IMG/VR virus record: IMGVR_UViG_3300035698_008425
Location: 1-20,248 of that record
DNA: 20,248 nt
Direction: 5' to 3' (one strand)
Origin: a virus
The notes under the pieces are model-generated. The model saw only the letters and a program-made list of their open reading frames with translations, had not been told where the DNA came from and ran no database searches. The position numbers and the translations under genes are program-made. The stretch's first letter is position 1, and every line of letters begins with the position of its first letter. This document shows, one piece after another, positions 13,678-20,248 of the stretch.

Positions 13678-15978
13678 TTATGCCGTAAAACTAGCACCAG
13701 TTGGTAGAATGTTGAAATCAATTACAATGAATTCAGCCGTCTTAGTAGGTTGTAAGTAAATAGCCCCTGCCAAGATGTTTCTATCGATTACATCGGGTGT
13801 GTTGTTAGATTCATCCATTACTACTCTAAAAGAGTATAATCCTTGTCTTTGTTGTATTCCTTCTAAATAAGGATTTACTGTGTTTAAGAATTTAGAACGA
13901 GTAGTTGATGTGTTTTGTTCGAATACCAAGTATCTTGATGTAGATGCGATATACTTTTTAACTTTAATCAACAATCTTCTTACGTTAATTCTATCTAAAG
14001 CAGATGCTCTATCTTGTAAGGTTTTTTGTCCGAATGCAACGATACCCTCACCTGGGAATTGTGCGATTGGGTTAATTTTTCCTTCATATAAAGTATCTCT
14101 TTCAGCGTGTGTTAATCTGTTTAGAACTGAAACTGCTCCTACAATACCACCTCTGTTTAAACCTGCGGGTGCGAACCATTCAGCTGCAACTGCATCGTTT
14201 GATGCGTATATTCCTGGCATCAATACTGATGGTGGAACTGTTGTAAGTTTGTTTGTTCTTGAATCGATTGTTTTAACCCATGGGTAGTAAGTTCCAACAT
14301 AGTTAGAATCTACTGCAGAACCTTGTTCTACTGCTAAATCAATTGAATCGTTATAATCAGTTACATCACCAATGAAGAATGCATCTTCTCTAGCTTCTAC
14401 CATATCAGTTACTTTATCAAATACGTAAGAGTGTAATCTTCTTACAACACCTGGTACAGATACTAAGTTAATATCAAAATCATCTGGATTAGATACTGAA
14501 GCAATTGCTTTTACATATGCAACTGAACCATTTTTCATTGAATTTGATAAATCAAATCCTTGTGAGTTTCCAGCTCCCCAATCTGTATCACCTGCTTTAG
14601 CAGATGCAATTGTTGGAGATATACCATCAAATCCACCTTGGAATCCAATTGTAAATTGTCTTTTGTTTACATCAGCAGAATCAGAACCAGTCAATTCGTA
14701 TGATAAAGTACTATCGAATGCAAATGCAACGTTAGAACCTACACCAGTACCATTAGGAATTGGTTTAAGGTAATTTTCGTTATCAATTTTAACTACCGAT
14801 GTTTCTAAATCAATACCACTAAAAGAAGTAGTAGATGATGCAGTGTTTGTAGAAGAACGAGTTGAAAATACTACTGCAGGTACTTCAGTTTCAGTTGTTA
14901 CTAATACAGTATTAGTATAAGCCCCATGTCCGAAAGGTCCTGCGATGATTGGGAATGAACCTTCTTCTACCGTTTCAACTCTTACGAATTGAGAACGATT
15001 AGTGTAATCACCATTGAAAGTTTGTTTTCCATTTGTATCAATAGTAACGTTTACATCACCAATAATCTTTTTGATATAATTTTGAGATGCAGGGTCCATT
15101 GTTAAGTTATTGTATGTTTCTAATACAGATTTTCTTTTATCAGTATCAGAGAATCCTCTAATCATTAATGAGAAGGTAGAATAATCAGTAGAGTTCGTTG
15201 AACCAGCTGCTTTTACGTTAAAGATAGATACTTTATACTCTTTGTTAGAGTAAGTACCATCACCTAAAGTATGTAATTTAAATAAATTACTTCTTTCACC
15301 TGAAATTAATTGAGATTGAATCCAAGGAGTAGATGCGTGTTGAATATCAAAACTAAAATCTTGTTCTGGCATTGTTTCTAAAACTATCTGTCCTCCTGCA
15401 AGTAACTCATCTGATTGATTAGTTGCTGCTGATTCATAGTAGTTGTAAACATATGCATTTTTAGAACCTCTTGCATTCTCACCGAATACATCAGATAAAT
15501 CGTTACCAGCAGATGGTAAGATAGATGCAGATAATTCAGTTCCTAATTCAGAACCACTAATTGAGAATACAGATGCAGATGGTTGAGAATCAATAACAGT
15601 ACTTGGTAAACCTACTGATTCATCGCCTTTATGTGTTACATTAAGAGTTCCCACAACTTGTATACCAGTTGAACCACTTACTTTAATTGCAATTGGGTCA
15701 ACGTGAGAATAACCACCAACGTGTCCAACACGAACGATAGTTACTGTTCCAGCTTCTCTTAAATAATTTTGTACGGTATATCCCGTATAGTATGAACCAT
15801 CGGGTGTACCGAATATTGATTCGAATTCCGATTGGGTATTTACTACCGTTGGTACAAATGCCGGCCCTTTATGGAAAGGTCCTATAATTGCTGCTCCGAT
15901 TTCCCCAATACCTTGTGATAAGAAAGAAAGGTCATTTTCTCTCGTAAATACACCAGGTGATACAATCTTTTCTGCCAT
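13678..15978 (-). CDS. Contractile tail sheath protein (766 aa)
   Basis: The sheath contracts to drive the tube through the cell envelope. The N-terminus EKIVSPGVFTRENDLSFLSQ and IGAAIIGPFHKGPAFVPTVV are typical of sheaths, as are RVGHVGG near 82-88, the conserved C-terminal RINVRRLLIKVKKYI, NPYLEGIQQRQGLYSFRVVM and AEFIVIDFNILPTGASF. The middle (about 100-500) is a variable, Ser/Thr-rich, surface-exposed part that makes the protein longer than minimal sheaths. An AAGGAG Shine-Dalgarno precedes the ATG. It leads the sheath-tube-chaperone block, each gene with its own promoter motif. Confidence 0.95.
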   Translation of the reverse strand: MAEKIVSPGVFTRENDLSFLSQGIGEIGAAIIGPFHKGPAFVPTVVNTQSEFESIFGTPDGSYYTGYTVQNYLREAGTVTIVRVGHVGGYSHVDPIAIKVSGSTGIQVVGTLNVTHKGDESVGLPSTVIDSQPSASVFSISGSELGTELSASILPSAGNDLSDVFGENARGSKNAYVYNYYESAATNQSDELLAGGQIVLETMPEQDFSFDIQHASTPWIQSQLISGERSNLFKLHTLGDGTYSNKEYKVSIFNVKAAGSTNSTDYSTFSLMIRGFSDTDKRKSVLETYNNLTMDPASQNYIKKIIGDVNVTIDTNGKQTFNGDYTNRSQFVRVETVEEGSFPIIAGPFGHGAYTNTVLVTTETEVPAVVFSTRSSTNTASSTTSFSGIDLETSVVKIDNENYLKPIPNGTGVGSNVAFAFDSTLSYELTGSDSADVNKRQFTIGFQGGFDGISPTIASAKAGDTDWGAGNSQGFDLSNSMKNGSVAYVKAIASVSNPDDFDINLVSVPGVVRRLHSYVFDKVTDMVEAREDAFFIGDVTDYNDSIDLAVEQGSAVDSNYVGTYYPWVKTIDSRTNKLTTVPPSVLMPGIYASNDAVAAEWFAPAGLNRGGIVGAVSVLNRLTHAERDTLYEGKINPIAQFPGEGIVAFGQKTLQDRASALDRINVRRLLIKVKKYIASTSRYLVFEQNTSTTRSKFLNTVNPYLEGIQQRQGLYSFRVVMDESNNTPDVIDRNILAGAIYLQPTKTAEFIVIDFNILPTGASFTA

Positions 15979-16022
15979 GTTTATTACTCCTTATTATTGT
16001 TTTTTGTATTATAATACTCTTA

Positions 16023-16032
16023 TATAAGTATA
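16023..16032 (-). promoter_or_regulatory. Late-type promoter motif for the sheath gene
   Basis: Coding strand TATACTTATA (one mismatch to TATATTTATA), 45 bases before the ATG at 15978, in the short gap after the 95-aa gene. A weaker example of the motif. Confidence 0.4.
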
Positions 16033-16057
16033 ATGAAAGTTACCGAAGAATAAATTA

Positions 16058-16345
16058 CTATTCTTTAGTTTCTTCCTCTTTTGGAACTGGAGTAAACTCA
16101 CCGGTTGTTGGGTCGTAGTTACCATCTCCATATTTTTCATTCAAACCTTTGAATAATTCTTGTTCTTGTCCTTGTAATTCTGAATGCGTTTGTAATAACT
16201 GAGATTCAACTCCTTCTATTTCACTAATCCTTCTTTTCTTTTCAATAGTAACTTGTCCTAATTGTGTGAACACATTTGCTACCTCTTGTCTTAGTTGATT
16301 AATTGAGTTAACTTCTTCCTCAGTAAATTTAATTGCTTCCGCCAT
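16058..16345 (-). CDS. Small coiled-coil protein of the tail region (95 aa)
   Basis: Not assigned to a function. It is almost entirely a predicted coiled coil (about residues 7-70: FTEEEVNSINQLRQEVANVF, then EKKRRISEIEGVESQLLQTH) with an acidic, proline-containing tail. There is no membrane segment or cysteine. Small helical proteins of this type often occur beside tail genes in marine T4-related phages, as I recall. The leader is A/T-rich with no Shine-Dalgarno. Encoded between the Hint protein and the sheath; might be an assembly factor. Confidence 0.75.
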   Translation of the reverse strand: MAEAIKFTEEEVNSINQLRQEVANVFTQLGQVTIEKKRRISEIEGVESQLLQTHSELQGQEQELFKGLNEKYGDGNYDPTTGEFTPVPKEEETKE

Positions 16346-16386
16346 AACTTTTTAATTTAATATTTTGTGTTTGTTAATGTTATATA

Positions 16387-16396
16387 TATAAATATA
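16387..16396 (-). promoter_or_regulatory. Late-type promoter motif before the 95-aa coiled-coil gene
   Basis: Coding strand TATATTTATA, 42 bases before the ATG at 16345. The flanking TA-repeat (16381-16390) makes an accidental match somewhat easier here. Confidence 0.45.
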
Positions 16397-16425
16397 TGGA
16401 TTTCTCCCAAACGTTAAATTTATTT

Positions 16426-17715
16426 TTAATTTTCAAATGTATGAGAGAATGTTAATGTAGATGAAAATACCCCATACACACCCATTTCTCTTGCCCTTAC
16501 TCTAGCATACCAAGTTCCAGTTGAAAGACCTGATACATTTAATGAGGTTGTACTAAATGTGCCTGAGTGTGTTACATCAGGTGATGAAAAATCAGAGTTA
16601 TTATCAACATCTAAATCATAATCAGTTACACCAGTAGTACCAGTTGCGGCCGGAGTTGTCCAACTTAAATTAGAGTTTTGAGCACCAGCTGGGTTATTAT
16701 ACGTAATGGTTGGTGCAGAAGGTCCTGCAAAATCACTAAAAGTATCACCACCTTTATTGTGGGTAATATATCCATTTACTAAGTAAGTATCTTCTTGTTC
16801 TACATCAATAGATACAATTTCAACTGTCTTATTAGTTATATCAATTGAAGTTACATTAACTTCAAGTAATGAACTACCATTTTGTTTAATTAATTTATCA
16901 CCAATTACCAAATTGTGTAATTCTTTAAATCTATATAAACCATCTACTGAATCTTTTACCAACATTGGGTGGTCTGCTGTTCCTGTAATTTCACCATCAT
17001 TTACATTATAATATCTTGATGCAAATGAATACGTAAGATTAGTTACAACAACATCTTTAGATACTTCACCTAATTCTGAAGATGACCATTTTAAGAAATC
17101 ACTATCAGAATCTTGTCCTAATCCAGATAATGAATAACCTTTTAAGATATCACCTTCTTCCAAATCCCCTGCATCTATGATTTGACCATCTGCCAAAAGA
17201 ATTGGTGAATCTGCAGTTAAACATAATGCAGCTGAGTTACCATCATACGAATCTACTGAATATATAGTTTTATCTTTATTTGTTCCCAATCCAGATGCAT
17301 CTCCATTATTAAGATTAAATGGTTCACTATAAGATACTCTTAGTGTATTTGAAGCAACAGCCAATCTAGTATCTGTGTTTGCTCTATTTGAGAATGTTAT
17401 TGTTGCTGTTTTATTTGGTGAAGCACCAATACTAATTGTTGTTCCAGCTGCAACCGACCAAGTAAAGTTTGGTGTATAACTAGCTAATCTACCATCATGG
17501 TTTCCCCCTGCTCCACTAAAAGATAGTGTGTAATTTTCAGAGGTATTTTCCACACCATAGGTGAAACCGCTGATTGAACCAACCGAAGTGATTGCGAACG
17601 ATGAAAAACTAATGTTTGAACCCGCAGATGGTGTTGAACCCATTACATCTGAAATTGTTGCAGTAGTTGCTGCTGATGAATCTCTGAGGTTTGCTAATGA
17701 TAAATTTGTTGCCAT
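16426..17715 (-). CDS. Structural protein with embedded Hint (intein-like) domain and fibronectin III-like domain (429 aa)
   Basis: Three parts are visible. Residues about 1-160 are Ser/Thr/Gly-rich and beta-like. Residues 165-320 form a Hint domain: Cys165 in CLTADSPILLADGQ, GDLEEGDILKGYS, the TxxH motif in GTADHPMLVKDS (Thr246, His249), and the end YLVNGYITHN (His319, Asn320). Residues 331-429 look like a fibronectin type III module (SAPTITYNNP, NLSWTTPAA, LSTGTWYARVRARE). Residue 321 is Lys, not Cys/Ser/Thr, so full splicing is unlikely, but cleavage at either end is possible. No homing endonuclease insert. AGGAAAG precedes the ATG. Its place beside fibre and tail genes suggests a virion surface or fibre-associated protein. 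Confidence 0.8.
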   Translation of the reverse strand: MATNLSLANLRDSSAATTATISDVMGSTPSAGSNISFSSFAITSVGSISGFTYGVENTSENYTLSFSGAGGNHDGRLASYTPNFTWSVAAGTTISIGASPNKTATITFSNRANTDTRLAVASNTLRVSYSEPFNLNNGDASGLGTNKDKTIYSVDSYDGNSAALCLTADSPILLADGQIIDAGDLEEGDILKGYSLSGLGQDSDSDFLKWSSSELGEVSKDVVVTNLTYSFASRYYNVNDGEITGTADHPMLVKDSVDGLYRFKELHNLVIGDKLIKQNGSSLLEVNVTSIDITNKTVEIVSIDVEQEDTYLVNGYITHNKGGDTFSDFAGPSAPTITYNNPAGAQNSNLSWTTPAATGTTGVTDYDLDVDNNSDFSSPDVTHSGTFSTTSLNVSGLSTGTWYARVRAREMGVYGVFSSTLTFSHTFEN

Positions 17716-17724
17716 AATACTTTC

Positions 17725-18726
17725 CTATACATTATAAATATTAAGTAGTTCCCTTACCCACCTATCTTTATCAGTAAAATTTTTAACCATATACTCTTTT
17801 AATGATAAAAAGTACTTATTTTTTTCTTCGTAGGGAGTTTGTTGTAACTCTTTATAAATATCATCAAAATCTTTTTTAAATGAAGCTCGATATGGATATT
17901 CGAAATCACTACACCAAGAAGTATGTAAAATTGGTAATTTTCCCCAATCAACTGCTTGAAATATTGAATAACCAAATGGTTCATTGGTAAAACAAGAATG
18001 GGATATTCCCCAATCCATATCATAAAATTTATCAGCAAATTCCGCTTTAAAATGATATATTCTCATTTTACGTGTATCCATTTTTAATCCTTGTTTCCAA
18101 ACACCATTAAATTCAACGGAATCTGTAAAAACATATACTTTTTTACCATCTAAGAAATGTGGGTTTTTTCTTCCTTCACTTCTTGCGGCAAATCCTAAAT
18201 TATTTGAATCAAATAAAGGTTTATTTTGTTTAAACTCATAAAAGTTAGGTATATTTTTGTTTTTATATCTGATATCATATAATCCTATCCAAATAGAATG
18301 CTTTGCCCATTCGTTTACTTTTTGTTCCCAATCTGAATCAATATAAGGATGATGTGCAAAGGATGCATCTGTCCCTAATTGTGATTTTAAGATATGGTCT
18401 ACTGAATTATGTAAAACATTTGAATAAATTTTGTGTTTATTATCTTCAATTACACCCATTGGTTTATAGTGACCATGTAGGATATGAATTCTTCTACAAT
18501 CTTTAACTATTTTTTCAAATTTCTTTAAATCATCACCATGCCAATGTGCTTCGATTGGAAATTGGTAATCATAATCTCTAAAATTGTTAGGTTTGTTTCT
18601 ATGTATAAGAAGTACTGGTTTAACCGATAATTTTGGTGCTATTTCTTCTAACCAAATATTAACCCAAGTATCAGTTCCTGCGTTTACCCAAGGTCCTCCA
18701 CCAGTAGTGTAATAAACATCGTACAT
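17725..18726 (-). CDS. GT-B-type glycosyltransferase-like protein (333 aa)
   Basis: The C-terminal half has the signature of retaining GT-B glycosyltransferases: CFTNEPFGYSIFQAVDWGKLPIL (about residues 245-267), matching the family's EPFG and nucleotide-sugar site. The second Glu of the usual E-x7-E is Gln (E249 to Q257). Other features: the N-terminal MYDVYYTTGGGPWVNAGTDT, and RIHILHGHYKPMG near 79-91. There is no signal peptide or transmembrane segment, so it would be cytoplasmic. It lies 3 bases after the tail-fibre-like gene and 9 before the Hint gene, in one operon. A virion-protein or DNA target is possible; the sugar is unknown. Confidence 0.7.
   Translation of the reverse strand: MYDVYYTTGGGPWVNAGTDTWVNIWLEEIAPKLSVKPVLLIHRNKPNNFRDYDYQFPIEAHWHGDDLKKFEKIVKDCRRIHILHGHYKPMGVIEDNKHKIYSNVLHNSVDHILKSQLGTDASFAHHPYIDSDWEQKVNEWAKHSIWIGLYDIRYKNKNIPNFYEFKQNKPLFDSNNLGFAARSEGRKNPHFLDGKKVYVFTDSVEFNGVWKQGLKMDTRKMRIYHFKAEFADKFYDMDWGISHSCFTNEPFGYSIFQAVDWGKLPILHTSWCSDFEYPYRASFKKDFDDIYKELQQTPYEEKNKYFLSLKEYMVKNFTDKDRWVRELLNIYNV
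17733..17742 (-). promoter_or_regulatory. Possible late-type promoter motif before the Hint gene
   Basis: Coding strand AATATTTATA (one mismatch), 18 bases before the ATG at 17715. It overlaps the last codons (LNIYN) of the glycosyltransferase-like gene, so the resemblance may come from coding sequence. This is the least certain of the set. Confidence 0.3.
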
Positions 18727-18729
18727 ATT

Positions 18730-19632
18730 TTATTTTTTCACAATAATCTTTCCAGAAAAGTTCGAAGAGAACGTAACAGTTAATGAATCGGTTGATGTCG
18801 TTTCTATATCAGAGGGAATTTCCATCTTATTAGTATCAGTATTCCATGCCTGTACGAATGGATAACTCTCGTCTAAGGAATGAGAAACTGCGTAAGATGT
18901 ACTACCACTAACATCTACACGATAGGTTGTTAGAGCATCTGAGGATATGATATGACCACCTTTTGCAACTACTACAATACCACTTTCTGATGAGGGAAAT
19001 GTAATAGTAACATTATTGTTATCAGTAAGTACTACTGATTGTGGTATGATTTGTTCGTATGAACCATCATATACAGATACTATTATGTTTTTTGAATCAA
19101 AATTGTGATTTACCACAATTGAAGTTTGTGAATCAAAGGAAGATGTTACCGTTGTTGATTCTACAATACTTGATGATACTTGTAAATTTGTTAATCCACT
19201 ACCATCACCAACGAAAAAATCTGCAGATGCAGTTCCTACGTATAAATTATTCCATTTTTTAGTATCTGAACCTAAGTCAAACTCTAAATTGGAATCGGGT
19301 AAAAATGATGAGGATATATCTGCGGTGAATGAAACTGAATCGGTATTTGAATCACCAATTGTTATATTTCCACCAAGGGTTAGGTTACCACCAATAGTAG
19401 TATTACCTGAAATGTTTAATGAAGATGCTGATATTTGGCCTTGTAGTGTTAAAGAACCACTTACTACTGAATTTGTGGTTAAAATTTCTTGAATAGATAA
19501 TGTACCATCATCTTTTTCAAAGAATATTCTACCATCGTAGGTATTTAATGCCAATTCTCCTAATTCTAAATTGGATGTATTTGGGATTTTACCTTGTACG
19601 GAAGTTCTTTTTAGTTTTACTACTTGTGCCAT
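18730..19632 (-). CDS. Tail-fibre-like structural protein (300 aa)
   Basis: The N-terminus VVKLKRTSVQGKIPNTSNLE, LGELALNTYDGRIFFEKDDG is the typical attachment region of phage tail fibres and receptor-binding proteins. Then comes a Ser/Thr/Gly repeat region (GNTTIGGNLTLGGNITIGDS, about 76-95) that resembles triple-stranded fibre shafts, and LEFDLGSDTKKWNNLYVGTA (116-135). The C-terminal part holds two related beta modules, about 171-224 and 246-300, ending SGIVVVAK and SGKIIVKK. No S74 domain. It starts after a terminator, with no clear Shine-Dalgarno. Probably forms a short fibre or adhesin with the neighbouring S74 protein. Confidence 0.8.
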   Translation of the reverse strand: MAQVVKLKRTSVQGKIPNTSNLELGELALNTYDGRIFFEKDDGTLSIQEILTTNSVVSGSLTLQGQISASSLNISGNTTIGGNLTLGGNITIGDSNTDSVSFTADISSSFLPDSNLEFDLGSDTKKWNNLYVGTASADFFVGDGSGLTNLQVSSSIVESTTVTSSFDSQTSIVVNHNFDSKNIIVSVYDGSYEQIIPQSVVLTDNNNVTITFPSSESGIVVVAKGGHIISSDALTTYRVDVSGSTSYAVSHSLDESYPFVQAWNTDTNKMEIPSDIETTSTDSLTVTFSSNFSGKIIVKK

Positions 19633-19657
19633 ATATATGACTTCTGTTTTAGTTTAT

Positions 19658-19667
19658 TATAATTATA
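19658..19667 (-). promoter_or_regulatory. Late-type promoter motif before the tail-fibre-like gene
   Basis: Coding strand TATAATTATA (one mismatch to TATATTTATA), 26 bases before the ATG at 19632, immediately past the terminator hairpins at 19678-19726. Confidence 0.4.
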
Positions 19668-19670
19668 TGA

Positions 19671-19726
19671 AATAAAAAAATCCTTATATAAGGATTTAAA
19701 ACTCCCCACTTATATGAAATGGGGAG
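19671..19726 (-). terminator. Tandem terminator hairpins after the S74 fibre gene
   Basis: First on the minus strand is CTCCCCA with TGGGGAG (19702-19708 and 19720-19726, loop 11). The second is a perfect palindrome, AAATCCTTATATAAGGATTT (19678-19697), followed by a U-run (19674-19680). They lie 24 bases past the stop of the S74 gene. Confidence 0.85.
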
Positions 19727-19750
19727 GGTAAATCTACCTTTATTTGAGTA

Positions 19751-20248
19751 TTATCCTAATTTGGATTTTAATTCCTCGATTTGTTTTTGTTGTTCTTTAA
19801 CTGCTTCAATTAAAAGGCCGGTTAGTTTAGCGTAATCTACACCTTTATATCCGTTTTCTCTATCATGAACCAATTGTGGGAACACTACCTCTACCTCTTG
19901 TGCAATAACACCAACGTTTGGTAAAGTTTGTTGTAATTCATCAGCGTTTGAATTCCAATCCCAAGTTACACCATTTAATTGTTGTACTTTTTGGATTGGG
20001 TTTTGAATATTCTGAATGTTATCTTTTAACCTCTTATCTGAAGATGCATATGCAACAACATCACCACCTACGTTCAATGCTCCACTAATACCAACACCTC
20101 CAGTAACTATAAGAGCTCCTGTCGTTATAGTTGTAGAAGCAGTTGAGTTAGAAAGGGTAATAATACCAGTTGCTGTATCAGTAGCATCACTTCTAAGGTA
20201 TTTACCATCGGTTTGAGTAGTAATATCAAAAGATGTTATATATCCTGC
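19751..20248 (-). CDS. Tail fibre C-terminal part with S74 intramolecular chaperone (runs off right edge)
   Basis: The reading frame is open from the window edge through 165 codons to TAA at 19751; no start is present, and the TTG at 20077 is internal. Residues read SDATDTATGIITLSN, GALIVTGGVGIGGALNVGGD (a fibre-shaft end), then the S74 domain: SSDKRLKDNIQNIQNPIQKV, LNGVTWDWN, NVGVIAQEVEVVFPQLV, YAKLTGLLIEAVKEQQKQIE. The Ser and Lys of SDKRLK match the dyad of the endosialidase-type chaperone, which trimerises the fibre and then cuts itself off just before that Ser. The C-terminus is a coiled coil (EAVKEQQKQIEELKSKLG). Most of the fibre lies beyond the window. Confidence 0.93.
   Translation of the reverse strand, partial: AGYITSFDITTQTDGKYLRSDATDTATGIITLSNSTASTTITTGALIVTGGVGISGALNVGGDVVAYASSDKRLKDNIQNIQNPIQKVQQLNGVTWDWNSNADELQQTLPNVGVIAQEVEVVFPQLVHDRENGYKGVDYAKLTGLLIEAVKEQQKQIEELKSKLG

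Noticed and set aside
16746-17223. A full, splicing intein inside the 429-aa protein
   Set aside because: Residue after the terminal Asn is Lys rather than Cys, Ser or Thr, there is no homing endonuclease insert, and the flanks do not form one obvious uninterrupted domain.
19751-20077. S74 protein as a complete 108-aa gene starting at 20077
   Set aside because: That start is a TTG inside a frame that stays open to the window edge, and the upstream residues form a typical fibre-shaft sequence.
1-20248. tRNA genes, integrase, attachment sites or an origin
   Set aside because: No cloverleaf-like segment, recombinase or iteron cluster was seen in the intergenic stretches, all of which are shorter than about 300 bases once the two small genes are counted.

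Overview
This window looks like part of the genome of a contractile-tailed (myovirus-type) bacteriophage. It is AT-rich, every supported gene reads on the minus strand, and the right-hand 17 kb is a tail module in a recognisable order: sheath, tube, gp26-like tail chaperone, tape measure, tail-tube-end protein, gp53/LysM-like wedge protein, large baseplate hub. The host is inferred to be a Bacteroidota bacterium, probably a flavobacterium-like one. Four promoters in the left part fit the Bacteroidota pattern TTTG/TTAG, exactly 20 bases, then TATNTTT(A/G), and most left-arm starts have no Shine-Dalgarno but A-rich leaders. No marker gene fixes the taxonomy.

Left part (1-2750): nucleotide-metabolism and small accessory genes. 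A thymidylate synthase runs off the left edge. It is followed, going right, by an operon of three uncharacterised proteins and several small genes, two of which (57 and 38 codons of product) were recovered by hand translation. Three promoters here share the core TATATTTACTATGTAA, and two of them carry an identical 26-bp element exactly 4 bp upstream of the -33 box. A 14-bp-stem terminator (2707-2747) closes this part off from the rest.

Middle (2775-12000): a phytanoyl-CoA-dioxygenase-like gene whose HxD iron motif reads HQN, then the baseplate and tape-measure operon, tightly packed with stop/start spacings of a few bases.

Chaperone, tube and sheath (12050-16000): between tube and tape measure lies a T4 gp26-like gene. 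Its last codons contain a run of seven U inside a hairpin loop, from which a +1 shift opens a 76-codon extension. This is where tailed phages usually encode a frameshifted tail-assembly chaperone, and I regard it as the strongest unannotated feature of the window.

Right part (16058-20248): a small coiled-coil protein, a structural protein with an embedded Hint (intein-like) domain lacking a downstream splicing nucleophile, a GT-B glycosyltransferase-like gene between structural genes, a tail-fibre-like protein, and the C-terminal end of a fibre with an S74 autoproteolytic chaperone domain that runs off the right edge.

Tail genes mostly begin downstream of a second motif (coding strand TATATTTATA or one mismatch) without the -33 box, and several have Shine-Dalgarno sequences. 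This suggests two transcription classes, a left-arm (early or middle) class read from host-like promoters and a late class read from a modified promoter.
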